This document shows positions 38,448 through 47,602 of a stretch of 64,000 nucleotides of DNA, in pieces (position 1 is the first letter of the stretch; each line of letters starts with the position of its first letter). Origin of the DNA: Alteraurantiacibacter aestuarii (GTDB lineage: Bacteria; Pseudomonadota; Alphaproteobacteria; Sphingomonadales; Sphingomonadaceae); NCBI RefSeq assembly GCF_009827405.1, contig NZ_WTYY01000001.1, forward strand, positions 372,001 through 436,000. The letters are read 5' to 3'. The position numbers and the translations under genes were made by a program. The notes under the pieces are model-generated. The model saw only the letters and a list, made by a program, of their open reading frames with translations. It was not told the origin of the DNA and searched no databases.

Positions 38448-39590
38448 CTATAGCAGTGACAGCTGCGCATCGTCGCGCGCCGGCTCGTCCTGCGCTTCCC
38501 CGTCGCCGCGTTCCAGATTGCTCAGCGTCAGGCCCATCAGGCGGATCGGCATCGGCAAGGGCAGTTCGTCCTCCAGTATCTGCCGCGCGATTCTGGCGAA
38601 GGCCTGCTTGTCCGCCACGCCCTTCTCCTGTGACCGGGCGCGGGTGGCGGTCTGGAAATCGTTGTATTTCAGCTTCAGCGTCACCGTGCGTCCGCGCGCC
38701 TGCTTTTCGGCGATCCGGTCCCACACGATGTCGATGATCCGCTCCAGCGTGTCGCGCAATTCGTCCGGGTCGGACCGGTCTTCGCTGAAAGTGCGTTCCC
38801 CGCCGATGGATTTGCGGATGCGGTTGGCGCGCACCGGGCGCAGGTCTATCCCGCGTGCGGCGCGGTAGAGATATTCGCCGAAACTGCCGAAATGCGCGCG
38901 CAGCCATTCGGCATCCTTTGCCGCCAGGTCTGCCCCGGTTTCGATCCCCAGCTTCGCCATTTTCTCAGCCCCGCGCGGGCCGATCCCGTGGAACCGGCGG
39001 ACGGGCAGCGACTGGACGAATTGCGCGCCCTGTCCGGGGCGGATCACGCACATGCCGTCGGGCTTGTTCTGGTCGCTAGCCAGCTTGGCCAGGAACTTGT
39101 TGTAGGAAACGCCCGCGCTGGCGGTCAGCTGCGTTGCCTCCTTGATCTGCGCGCGGATCAGCTCGGCAATGCGCGTGGCGGAGCCGATGCCGTGCAGGTC
39201 GTCGGTCACATCCAGATAGGCCTCATCCAGACTCAGCGGTTCGACGTGCGGCGTGTGATGGCGAAAGATCGCGCGGATCTGCTCGGACACTTCGCGGTAC
39301 ACGTCAAAGCGGGTGTTGCAGAAGATCAGCTCCGGGCATTTGCGCTTGGCGGTGACGCTGGGCATGGCGCTGCGCACACCGAACTTGCGCGCTTCATAAC
39401 TGGCTGCCGCCACCACGCCGCGCCCGCCAGCGCCGCCCACCGCCACGGGCTTTCCGCGCAATTGCGGATTGTCACGCTGCTCCACACTGGCGAAGAAGGC
39501 ATCCATGTCGATATGGATGATCTTGCGCAGGCCCATTTCATCGCCGCCGGGGGCTTCGTCATCATCGGGATCGGGCGGGGATGCGGCCAT
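38448..39590 (-). CDS. dinB: DNA polymerase IV (Y-family, DinB)
   Basis: A 380-residue translesion polymerase. The catalytic motifs are IIHIDMDAFFASVEQRD near the N-terminus and SLDEAYLDVTD near residue 120, with the helix-hairpin-helix GIGPRGAEKMAKLGI and a C-terminal little-finger domain. An alternative ATG at 39536 would remove 18 acidic N-terminal residues; neither start has a clear ribosome site. The clamp-binding motif is not obvious at the C-terminus. Confidence 0.93.
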   Translation of the reverse strand: MAASPPDPDDDEAPGGDEMGLRKIIHIDMDAFFASVEQRDNPQLRGKPVAVGGAGGRGVVAAASYEARKFGVRSAMPSVTAKRKCPELIFCNTRFDVYREVSEQIRAIFRHHTPHVEPLSLDEAYLDVTDDLHGIGSATRIAELIRAQIKEATQLTASAGVSYNKFLAKLASDQNKPDGMCVIRPGQGAQFVQSLPVRRFHGIGPRGAEKMAKLGIETGADLAAKDAEWLRAHFGSFGEYLYRAARGIDLRPVRANRIRKSIGGERTFSEDRSDPDELRDTLERIIDIVWDRIAEKQARGRTVTLKLKYNDFQTATRARSQEKGVADKQAFARIARQILEDELPLPMPIRLMGLTLSNLERGDGEAQDEPARDDAQLSLL

Positions 39591-39698
39591 TGGTGCAATC
39601 TACAGTGCTGCGCGAAATCTGCCACCACCGGGCAAAATCGTCAGTGGTACTTACAATTGACACTTCCGGCCTTCGCACTTGCGGTATAGGGGCGCGCC

Positions 39699-40952
39699 AT
39701 GTCTGCAATCCCTGAACACAAATCGCCCCGTTCCATCGGCCGCCGCGAGCTGGTGGTGCTGATCGCCCTGCTGATGAGCCTGAATGCGCTGGCCATTGAT
39801 GGCATGCTGCCCGCGCTCGACGAAATCGCGCGCGAGCTGGGTGCGGAGGAGGGCAACCGGCGCCAGCTGATCGTGGCGGTGTTCCTGCTGGCGAATGGCG
39901 CGGGCTGCCTTGTGCCCGGCTCCTTTGCCGATCGCTTCGGGCGCAAGCCGGTGCTGATGTTCTCGCTGGTGTCCTATGTCGTGACCTCGCTGATCATCGC
40001 CTTTGTCCACCACTTCGAAACGCTGCTGGTCATGCGCGGGTTGCAAGGCCTGCTCAGCGGCGGCCTGATGGTGGCGCCCACTGCGATCATTCGTGACAAG
40101 TTCGAAGGTGACAAGATGGCGCGCACGCTGTCGATCGTCTTTGCCGTGTTCATCATCGTGCCGGTGATCGCGCCCAGCCTGGGGCAGGCGGTGCTGCTGG
40201 TGGCCGGCTGGCGCTGGATCTTCATCGGCCTGGCGCTGATGGGCGCGCTGGCAATGGTCTGGACGTGGAAGCGTCTGCCGGAAACGCTGGCGCCTGAAAA
40301 CCGCCAGGAGATCAACGTCCCGGTGATCGCCGCCAACATGAAGGTCGTGCTGATGACGCGCGCCTCGATCGGCTATGTCCTGGGTGTCACCCTGCTGGTG
40401 GGTGCGGTGTTCGGCTATGTGAACAGCGCCCAGCAGCTGATCGGCGAGCATTTCAAGATGGGCACGTTATTCCCGGTGGTGTTCGGCGGTACGGCGGCGA
40501 TGATGGCGGTCTCCAACATCGTCAATTCGCGCATCGTGGAAAGATTTGGCGCGCGGCGGGTTTCGCATACCGGCGTGCTGGTGTTCATCGTTGTCAGCGC
40601 CCTGCAGGTCTGGGCTTCGCATTACCACGGGGATTCGCTGGCGCTGTTCCTGCCGCTGATGGCGATCAACCTAGCCCTGCTCGGCTTCCTGGGTGCCAAT
40701 TTCGGTTCCATCGCGCTGCAACCCTTCGGCCATATTGCCGGTGCGGCCAGCAGTGTGCAGACCTTCTTCCGCATGTTCGGCGCTGCCGTGGTCGGGCTGG
40801 TGATCGGCCAGTCCTATGATGGCACCGCGCAGCCCTTTGCCCATGCGCTGCTGATCTGCAGCGTTCTGGCACTGGCTCTGGTGCTTTACAGCGAGAAGGG
40901 TAGACTGTTTCGCCGACTGAACGCTCCGCAACGAAGGAATACCGTCCCGTGA
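39699..40952 (+). CDS. MFS transporter, Bcr/CflA drug-efflux type
   Basis: A 417-residue 12-helix transporter. The motif ALAIDGMLPALDEIARELG in the first helix and loop and GSFADRFGRKPVLM between helices 2 and 3 are diagnostic of the Bcr/CflA group. Such pumps export drugs or small metabolites. The gene overlaps glpD by four bases, so it might alternatively serve a glycerol-related metabolite, but this is speculation. Confidence 0.87.
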   Translation: MSAIPEHKSPRSIGRRELVVLIALLMSLNALAIDGMLPALDEIARELGAEEGNRRQLIVAVFLLANGAGCLVPGSFADRFGRKPVLMFSLVSYVVTSLIIAFVHHFETLLVMRGLQGLLSGGLMVAPTAIIRDKFEGDKMARTLSIVFAVFIIVPVIAPSLGQAVLLVAGWRWIFIGLALMGALAMVWTWKRLPETLAPENRQEINVPVIAANMKVVLMTRASIGYVLGVTLLVGAVFGYVNSAQQLIGEHFKMGTLFPVVFGGTAAMMAVSNIVNSRIVERFGARRVSHTGVLVFIVVSALQVWASHYHGDSLALFLPLMAINLALLGFLGANFGSIALQPFGHIAGAASSVQTFFRMFGAAVVGLVIGQSYDGTAQPFAHALLICSVLALALVLYSEKGRLFRRLNAPQRRNTVP

Positions 40953-42427
40953 CCACATCCGCCGCCTTTGATCTTGTTGTAATTGGCGGCGGAGTGAATG
41001 GAGCAGGTGTTGCCCGCGATGCTGCGGGACGCGGCGCAAAAGTGCTGCTGCTGGAAGCGCGCGACCTGGCCAGCGGCACATCGGGCAATTCCACCAAGCT
41101 GGTGCACGGCGGGCTGCGTTATCTGGAATATCGCGAATTCGGCCTGGTCAGGGAGGCGCTGAAGGAGCGTGAGACATTGTGGAGCATCGCCCCGCATATC
41201 ATCCGCCCGATGCGCTTTGTGCTGCCGGTGTCCAAGGCCATGCGCGCCCACTGGAAGCTGCGCGCGGGCCTGTTCATCTATGACCATATCGGCGGCAAGA
41301 GCAGCCTGCCCGATGCCGATGCCATTGATCTGAGCGAACATCCCGCCGGCGGCCCGCTGGAGAGCGACTATACCAGCGGCTTCGAATATTCGGATGGCTG
41401 GGTGGATGATGCGCGGCTGGTGGTGCTCAATGCCGTGGATGCCCGGCGCCGCGGCGCGGATATCCGCACCAATTGCCCCGTCACCGCGATCCGCCGCGAA
41501 GGCGATCTGTGGCATGTGGAGGCAGGCGGGGAGAGCTTTACCGCCCATGCGCTGGTCAATGCCGCAGGCCCGGCGGTGGACGATCTGGCCAGGCTGGCCG
41601 GGGCAAAGCCCAAATACGGCATCCGCCGCGTGCGCGGATCGCATATCGTGGTGCCCAGAATATTCGATCACGAATACGCCTATATCTTTCAGCAGCCCGA
41701 CACGCGCATCTGCTTTGCCATCCCGTATGAGGATGATTTTACCCTGATCGGCACCACCGATGCCGAGCACAAGGGATCGCTCACCGATGTCCATGCGGAC
41801 GCGGAGGAGCTGCGCTACCTGTGCGATGCGGCGAACCGCTATTTCCTCAAGGACATCACGCAGGCTGACATTGTCTGGTCCTATTCCGGCGTGCGCGCGC
41901 TCGTGGATTTCGGCACTGATCGTCCCGAAGCCGCCACGCGCGGATACCGGCTGGTGCTGAGCGAGCCGGAGGACGGCGCGCCGATGCTGGGCATTTATGG
42001 CGGCAAGATCACCTCATACCGCCATGTGGCGGAGGAAGCGGTGGACCGGCTGTCAAAGCGCCTGCCTGCGCTGTCCGGCCCGGCATGGACGGCGGATGCA
42101 GCGCTGCCCGGCGGCGATTTTCCCAAGGATGCACAGAGCCTGCTGGTGGGCGAATTGCTGCGCGAATATCCCTTCCTCTCCAAGGGCGAGGCCAAGAGAC
42201 TGGCGCGTGCTTACGGCCTCGATGCGATCCTGTGGCTGGGCGATGCCAAGGGCTGGGCAGACCTTGGCCGCAATTTCGGCGCCGGGCTGAGCGAGGCCGA
42301 AGTCACCTATCTGCGCGAGGAGGAATGGGCGGTGAGCGCCGATGATATCCTGTGGCGCCGCACCAAGCTGGGCCTGCATATGGACGATAGCGAAAAGGCC
42401 GCGCTCACCCAGTTTCTGGGGTCTTAG
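40949..42427 (+). CDS. glpD: Glycerol-3-phosphate dehydrogenase (FAD, quinone-linked)
   Basis: A 492-residue membrane-associated flavoenzyme oxidising glycerol 3-phosphate to dihydroxyacetone phosphate. It starts at GTG overlapping the exporter stop (GTGA). FAD motif VVIGGGVNGAGVARDAAGRG, then SGNSTKLVHGGLRYLEY and a C-terminal GIYGGKITSYRHVAEEAV are characteristic. Its 3' end overlaps the converging carboxylase gene by 23 bases. No glpK or glpF is nearby. Confidence 0.93.
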   Translation: MTTSAAFDLVVIGGGVNGAGVARDAAGRGAKVLLLEARDLASGTSGNSTKLVHGGLRYLEYREFGLVREALKERETLWSIAPHIIRPMRFVLPVSKAMRAHWKLRAGLFIYDHIGGKSSLPDADAIDLSEHPAGGPLESDYTSGFEYSDGWVDDARLVVLNAVDARRRGADIRTNCPVTAIRREGDLWHVEAGGESFTAHALVNAAGPAVDDLARLAGAKPKYGIRRVRGSHIVVPRIFDHEYAYIFQQPDTRICFAIPYEDDFTLIGTTDAEHKGSLTDVHADAEELRYLCDAANRYFLKDITQADIVWSYSGVRALVDFGTDRPEAATRGYRLVLSEPEDGAPMLGIYGGKITSYRHVAEEAVDRLSKRLPALSGPAWTADAALPGGDFPKDAQSLLVGELLREYPFLSKGEAKRLARAYGLDAILWLGDAKGWADLGRNFGAGLSEAEVTYLREEEWAVSADDILWRRTKLGLHMDDSEKAALTQFLGS

Positions 42428-44351
42428 CCTTCTCTACCTTGGCCAGCAGCGCCTCCACCTGAACCTGCGCGCCGACGCTGGCGGACAGCTCCACTACCGT
42501 GCCCGCAAAGGGAGCGGTCAGCGCATGTTCCATCTTCATCGCTTCCAGCACCAGCAGCCGCTGGCCTGCTGTCACCACATCGCCCTCGGCCACATCCACC
42601 GCAATGACCTTGCCCGGCATGGGGGCGATGATGTCGCCGTCGTGGGCGGAGGTGGGACCCTCCGAACCTGTACGAGCGATGTGGAGCATGCGGGTCACAC
42701 CGTCATCTGTGACAATGAATCCATGCGGTGTTTCTTCAACCCACAGACTATCGTCGATGGACTGGTCGGCAAATGCGAATGCGTAGTCGGTCTGTCCGTC
42801 GGAAAGGCGAATTGAAACCTCAGCCGGTGCACGGTTCAGGCGGAAGCCCTTCATGCTCCACGGCCCATCGTCAGTATTTTGATATGTAGAACGAATATCC
42901 GTCGCATTTCCGCCGATGGACCTGTCGACGACCAGATGCGCCACTGATTGCAGAGCATTTTCGGACGCCTCTACATCTGGAATGTAATCATTGAGATTGT
43001 CTCCGATAAGGCCAGTGTCCATTGTCCCTTGCTCGAACTCCTGATCGTAGAGGAGCAGATTGAGGAACCCGGCATTTGTCTTGACCGGCCAACATTGAAC
43101 ATTCGCGGTCATCTCTTTCATCGCCTCGATCGCACCTTGGCGGGTATCGGCATGAACGATGAGCTTGGCGATCATCGGATCGTAAAATGGTGAAATCTCG
43201 TCTCCGCGCTGGACGCCTGTCTCGATGCGATAGCGGCGTTTGCGTGTGAGGTAGGGAAGCGCAAAATATTCCAACCGCCCCGTACTGGGCAAAAACCCCT
43301 TCGCCGGGTCCTCCGCGTACAGCCGCGCCTCTATCGCGTGGCCGTTGAAGCTCAACTGATCCTGCCGCAGCGGCAGTGCTTCCCCGCTTGCAACCCGCAA
43401 TTGCCATTCGACCAGATCGACGCCGGTGATCTCCTCGGTCACCGGGTGTTCCACTTGCAGGCGGGTGTTCATTTCCATGAAGAAAATGCGGTCCGCGTTC
43501 AGGCCCTCGCTGGCATCGGCGATGAATTCCACCGTGCCCGCGCCGACATAATCCACCGCCCTGGCGGCGCGCACGGCGGCGGCGCAGATGGCTTCGCGCG
43601 TGGCTGCATCCATGCCGGGAGCGGGCGCTTCCTCGATCACCTTCTGGTGGCGGCGCTGGAGCGAACAGTCGCGTTCGAACAGATGGACGACATTACCGTG
43701 CGTGTCGCCGAACACCTGCACCTCGATATGGCGCGGGCTGGTGATCCATTTCTCCAGAATGACATCGGTGTTGCCGAAACTGGCCTTCGCCTCGCGCCGG
43801 CAGCTTTCCAGCGATGCGGCGAAGTCAGCTGCGGCATCCACCTTGCGCATGCCCTTGCCGCCGCCGCCTGCCACGGCCTTGATCAGCACCGGATAGCCGA
43901 TTTTGTCCGCCTCTTCCGCCAGCACATCTGCCGACTGGTTGGCCCCGTCATAGCCCGGCGTTACCGGCACATTGGCAGCGCGCATCAGGCGCTTGGCGGC
44001 ATCTTTCAGGCCCATCGCCTCTATGCTTTCGGGTGCCGGGCCGACCCAGATCAGGCCCGCTTCCTCCACCGCGCGGGCAAAATCCGCATTCTCCGACAGG
44101 AAGCCATATCCCGGATGGATCGCCTTTGCGCCGCTCTGGAGGGCAGCGGCGATAATCACCTCACCGCGCAGATAGCTTTCGGTGGCGGGGGAGGAGCCGA
44201 TATGCACTGCCTCGTCGGCGGATCGCACATGCAGCGCCCTGGCATCGGCATCCGAATAGACTGCCACCGTGCGAATGCCCATGGCGCGCGCGGTGCGGAT
44301 GATGCGGCAGGCGATCTCCCCCCGGTTGGCGATGAGGAGACTGGTGATCAT
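42405..44351 (-). CDS. Acyl-CoA carboxylase biotin-carboxylase/biotin-carrier subunit
   Basis: A 648-residue alpha subunit of the 3-methylcrotonyl- or propionyl-CoA carboxylase type. Biotin carboxylase spans about residues 1-445 (ANRGEIACRIIRTAR, GGGGKGMRKVD, FMEMNTRLQVEHPVTEE), a BT linker region follows, and the C-terminal biotinyl domain has Lys in LEAMKMEHAL. No beta subunit is adjacent. The part from about 42840 to 43200 (residues about 385-505) is clearly lower in GC than the rest. It precedes crtB with a four-base overlap. Confidence 0.88.
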   Translation of the reverse strand: MITSLLIANRGEIACRIIRTARAMGIRTVAVYSDADARALHVRSADEAVHIGSSPATESYLRGEVIIAAALQSGAKAIHPGYGFLSENADFARAVEEAGLIWVGPAPESIEAMGLKDAAKRLMRAANVPVTPGYDGANQSADVLAEEADKIGYPVLIKAVAGGGGKGMRKVDAAADFAASLESCRREAKASFGNTDVILEKWITSPRHIEVQVFGDTHGNVVHLFERDCSLQRRHQKVIEEAPAPGMDAATREAICAAAVRAARAVDYVGAGTVEFIADASEGLNADRIFFMEMNTRLQVEHPVTEEITGVDLVEWQLRVASGEALPLRQDQLSFNGHAIEARLYAEDPAKGFLPSTGRLEYFALPYLTRKRRYRIETGVQRGDEISPFYDPMIAKLIVHADTRQGAIEAMKEMTANVQCWPVKTNAGFLNLLLYDQEFEQGTMDTGLIGDNLNDYIPDVEASENALQSVAHLVVDRSIGGNATDIRSTYQNTDDGPWSMKGFRLNRAPAEVSIRLSDGQTDYAFAFADQSIDDSLWVEETPHGFIVTDDGVTRMLHIARTGSEGPTSAHDGDIIAPMPGKVIAVDVAEGDVVTAGQRLLVLEAMKMEHALTAPFAGTVVELSASVGAQVQVEALLAKVEKAKTPETG

Positions 44352-45469
44352 GCCGGGTTTCTGGGTGTGGCGGGCGGTGTGGCGGGGCGCACCCCTTCAT
44401 CGCGCAGCGGCGTCATCGGCATGGGCGCAGGCGGAGCATCCATGCGCGCCATCACCATCAGCGCGCCGCGTGTCCATTTGGGCATGGCCTCGGGCTGTTC
44501 CGGCTTGCGCAGCGCCTGCGTGAAGGCGCGGGCAACATGGCCCATCTTGGCAATGCTGGAGGTGTGCACGCGGTGGTCCCACGCCGCCTCACCGCGTGCG
44601 CGCACCTCGCGCCCGATCGCGCCATAGATATTGGAGGCGGACAGCACCGCCCAGCGGTGGCGGAAACGCAGCCGCGCCGCGCCCAGTCTTGCGGCAGCCT
44701 CATGGGTTTCGGCCAGGTCCACCAGCCGCCTTGCCAGTTCCGCCAGAGCGGCCCGGTATTGCGGCTTCATGTGCTGGCCCGGCGGAATGTCCATTTCCAC
44801 CAGCCACTCCACCGGCAGGTAGCAGCGGCCCGCCGCATCGTCTTCCCAGATGTCGCGGGCGATATTGTTGAGCTGGAAGGCAAGGCCCAGGTCGCAGGCG
44901 CGGTCCAGCGTATCGTGGTCGTCCTTGTCCACGCCCATGACGCGCGCCATCATCACCCCCACCGCCCCTGCGACGTGGAAGCAATAGCGCATCAGGTCAC
45001 CCTCCGTGCGCGGCCGCCAGTCGGCGGCATCCAGCGCAAAGCCATCCACCACGTCATCGGCCATTTCGCGGGTGAGGCCGCATTCGGCGGCGACCTGCCC
45101 CAGCGCATCGAAAGCCAGTTCCGCAGTCGGCTGGCCGTCCAGCGCGCGATGGGTGAGGATGCGGATTGCCTCCACCCGGTTGCGTGCATCGCTGCCGTCC
45201 AGTTTCAGCGTGCCGCCATGGTCCTGCCCGTCGGCAATATCGTCACACCGGCGGCACCAGGCATAGAGCAGGTGCGCCCGGTCGCGCGTGTCGCGGTCAA
45301 ACAGCTTGGAGGCGGCGGCGAAGCTTTTGGAGCCTTGTTCTATCGATTCGCGCGCGCGTTCGATCAAGGCGTCGCGCTGGCGTCCGCCGCCGCTCTGGCG
45401 CGGCGTCTCCCTGATATGGCGCGAGGGCACCAGCGTGCGCGGGCGCGATTTGGCGCGGGGCGGCTTCAC
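44348..45469 (-). CDS. crtB: Phytoene synthase
   Basis: A 373-residue squalene/phytoene synthase-family enzyme joining two geranylgeranyl diphosphates. The aspartate-rich motifs are YAWCRRCDDIAD near residue 70 and AFQLNNIARDIWEDD near residue 190. It has N- and C-terminal polar extensions. The GTG start at 45469 overlaps the LOG-family stop (GTGA). Last carotenoid gene of the leftward crtY-crtI-LOG-crtB series. Confidence 0.92.
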   Translation of the reverse strand: MKPPRAKSRPRTLVPSRHIRETPRQSGGGRQRDALIERARESIEQGSKSFAAASKLFDRDTRDRAHLLYAWCRRCDDIADGQDHGGTLKLDGSDARNRVEAIRILTHRALDGQPTAELAFDALGQVAAECGLTREMADDVVDGFALDAADWRPRTEGDLMRYCFHVAGAVGVMMARVMGVDKDDHDTLDRACDLGLAFQLNNIARDIWEDDAAGRCYLPVEWLVEMDIPPGQHMKPQYRAALAELARRLVDLAETHEAAARLGAARLRFRHRWAVLSASNIYGAIGREVRARGEAAWDHRVHTSSIAKMGHVARAFTQALRKPEQPEAMPKWTRGALMVMARMDAPPAPMPMTPLRDEGVRPATPPATPRNPA

Positions 45470-46059
45470 AGATCCTCGCTGCGTATTTGCAGCACGTTGG
45501 TGGTGGGGGTGAAGCGCGCCATCCTGTCCAGCAGATCATCAAGCGTAGAACCCTCGATGATGATGTCCCGGTGCGCTTCGCGGACAAAGCCGGTTTCGGC
45601 CATCTGCCGGTTGAATTCCATCAGCCCGTCATAATAGCCAAAGGCATTGAGCAGCCCCACCGGACTGGCGTGATAGCCCAGCTGCGCCCAGCTGACCGCT
45701 TCCCACAGCTCGTCCATCGTGCCCACGCCGCCGGGCAGGGTGATGAAGCCATCGGACAGATCGGTGAACATGCGCTTGCGTTCATGCATGCCGGAAACGA
45801 CGTGCAGATGGGTGCAGTTGCGGTTGGACAGTTCGTGGTTTTCCAGCGCTTCGGGGATCACCCCGATCACTTCGCCGCCAGCGGCCAGCGCGGCATCGGA
45901 TACCGCGCCCATCAGCCCCACCTTGCCGCCGCCATACACCACGCCAATGCCGCGCCGGGCCAGCGTTTCGCCCACGTCATGGGCCAGCTGGATATAGCGC
46001 GGATCGGCTGGCGTGGCGGAGCCGCAATATACGGCCAGACGTTTGAATTTCGTGCTCAT
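45466..46059 (-). CDS. LOG-family protein (Rossmann-fold nucleotide-binding)
   Basis: A 197-residue protein of the LOG / TIGR00730 family, often mislabelled lysine decarboxylase. The signature PGGVGTMDELWEA (PGGxGTxxE) is present. Characterised members release the base from nucleoside 5'-monophosphates, making active cytokinins in some organisms. It is placed between crtI and crtB with overlap to crtB, so it is co-transcribed with carotenoid synthesis. Its reason for being there is unknown. Confidence 0.88.
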   Translation of the reverse strand: MSTKFKRLAVYCGSATPADPRYIQLAHDVGETLARRGIGVVYGGGKVGLMGAVSDAALAAGGEVIGVIPEALENHELSNRNCTHLHVVSGMHERKRMFTDLSDGFITLPGGVGTMDELWEAVSWAQLGYHASPVGLLNAFGYYDGLMEFNRQMAETGFVREAHRDIIIEGSTLDDLLDRMARFTPTTNVLQIRSEDL

Positions 46060-46069
46060 GCGAGCAACC

Positions 46070-47602
46070 TTAGCGTGACAAGTCCTCGATCATAAGCCCC
46101 GCCGTGGCTTTTGCACTGCCAACAACGCCGGGAATGCCCGCGCCCGGGTGCGTGCCTGCGCCCACGAGGTAGAAATTGTCGATCACATCGTCGCGGTTGT
46201 GGCCACGGAACCATGCGCTTTGCGTCAGCAGCGGTTCAAGGCTGAAGGCGCTGCCCAGATGGGCATTCAGGTCCTGGGCAAAGTCCTTTGGCGCATAATG
46301 GAAGCTGGTGACGATGCGGTCATGGATATCGGGGATCAGGCGGCGGCCCACCTCGTCCAGGATGCGCTTTTCCAGCTGCGGGCCGATCACGTCCCAGTCC
46401 ACCGTCAGCTTGCCCATATGGGCCACGGGCACCAGCGCGTAGAAGGTGCTCTTGCCCTCTGGCGCCATGCTGGGATCGGTCACGGTGGGGTGGTGCAGGT
46501 AGATCGAGAAATCGGCCGGCAGCACGCCCTTGTCATAGATGTCATCCAGCAGGCCCTTATAGCGCGGGCCGAACAGGATCATGTGATGGGGGATGCCCGG
46601 CCACGTGCCCTCTATGCCGAAATGGACCACGAACAGTCCGGGTGAAAAGCTCTTGCGTGAAAGCGATTTCGCCATCGATTTGCCACGCTGGCTGGTGCCC
46701 AGCAGATCGCGGTAGCTGTGCATGATATCGGCATTGCTGGCCACCGCATCGAAGGTGTCTGTCCAGCCCGATCTGGTGTGCACGGCATTGGCGCGCTTGC
46801 CGATCGTTTCGATCCGTTCCACCCCGTCGCCCAGCCGCATGGTGCCGCCCAGCCGCTCAAAATGACGGACCATTCCGGCGATCAGGCGGTTGGTGCCGCC
46901 CCGTGTCCACCACACGCCGCCGTCCTTTTCCAGCTTGTGGATCAGCGCGTAGATGGAACTGGTCTTCATCGGATTGCCGCCCACCAGCAGCGTGTGGAAG
47001 CTGAGCGCCTCGCGCAGTTTTTCGCTGCGTATATACTTGCTGACCACCGAATAGACGCTGCGCCATGCGCCATATCTGGCCAGCGCGGGCGCGGCCTTGA
47101 TCATGCTCTTGAAGTTGAGGAAGGGCACCGTGCCCAGCTTGACATAGCCTTCCTCGTAAACCCCGGCGGCATAGTCCAGGAACGCCTCATATCCGGCGAC
47201 ATCGGCGGGATCGAGCTTGGTGATTTCCTTGCGCAGCCCGGCCTCGTCATTCGAATAATCGAAATTGGTCCCGTCGGGCCAGTTGAGCCGGTAGAACGGC
47301 ATCACCGGCATCAGCTCCACGTCTTCGGCCATGTCATGGCCAGACAATGCCCACAGCTCCCGCAGGCAATCGGGATCGGTCACCACGGTGGGACCGGCAT
47401 CGAAGGTGAAGCCGTCCTTCTGCCAGAAATAGGCGCGGCCACCGGGCTTGTCGCGGCTTTCGATCACGGTCGTGGCAATGCCTGCGCTCTGCAGGCGGAT
47501 GGCCAGCGCCATGCCGCCGAAACCGGCGCCGATCACACAGGCTTTCGGACTGGCTTTCGGACTGGCTTCTCGGTTTGCGGAGCGACCCTTGGCAGTACTC
47601 AT
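46070..47602 (-). CDS. crtI: Phytoene desaturase
   Basis: A 510-residue FAD-dependent desaturase that converts phytoene to lycopene in the membrane. The dinucleotide motif CVIGAGFGGMALAIRL is near the N-terminus and the family C-terminal signature is YLVGAGTHPGAGIPGVVGSA. The ATG at 47602 overlaps the crtY stop codon; a GTG three bases upstream is possible. Confidence 0.93.
   Translation of the reverse strand: MSTAKGRSANREASPKASPKACVIGAGFGGMALAIRLQSAGIATTVIESRDKPGGRAYFWQKDGFTFDAGPTVVTDPDCLRELWALSGHDMAEDVELMPVMPFYRLNWPDGTNFDYSNDEAGLRKEITKLDPADVAGYEAFLDYAAGVYEEGYVKLGTVPFLNFKSMIKAAPALARYGAWRSVYSVVSKYIRSEKLREALSFHTLLVGGNPMKTSSIYALIHKLEKDGGVWWTRGGTNRLIAGMVRHFERLGGTMRLGDGVERIETIGKRANAVHTRSGWTDTFDAVASNADIMHSYRDLLGTSQRGKSMAKSLSRKSFSPGLFVVHFGIEGTWPGIPHHMILFGPRYKGLLDDIYDKGVLPADFSIYLHHPTVTDPSMAPEGKSTFYALVPVAHMGKLTVDWDVIGPQLEKRILDEVGRRLIPDIHDRIVTSFHYAPKDFAQDLNAHLGSAFSLEPLLTQSAWFRGHNRDDVIDNFYLVGAGTHPGAGIPGVVGSAKATAGLMIEDLSR

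Noticed and set aside
45466-46059. Lysine decarboxylase label
   Set aside because: The PGGVGTMDE motif places it in the LOG family, whose older decarboxylase label is not supported by activity.
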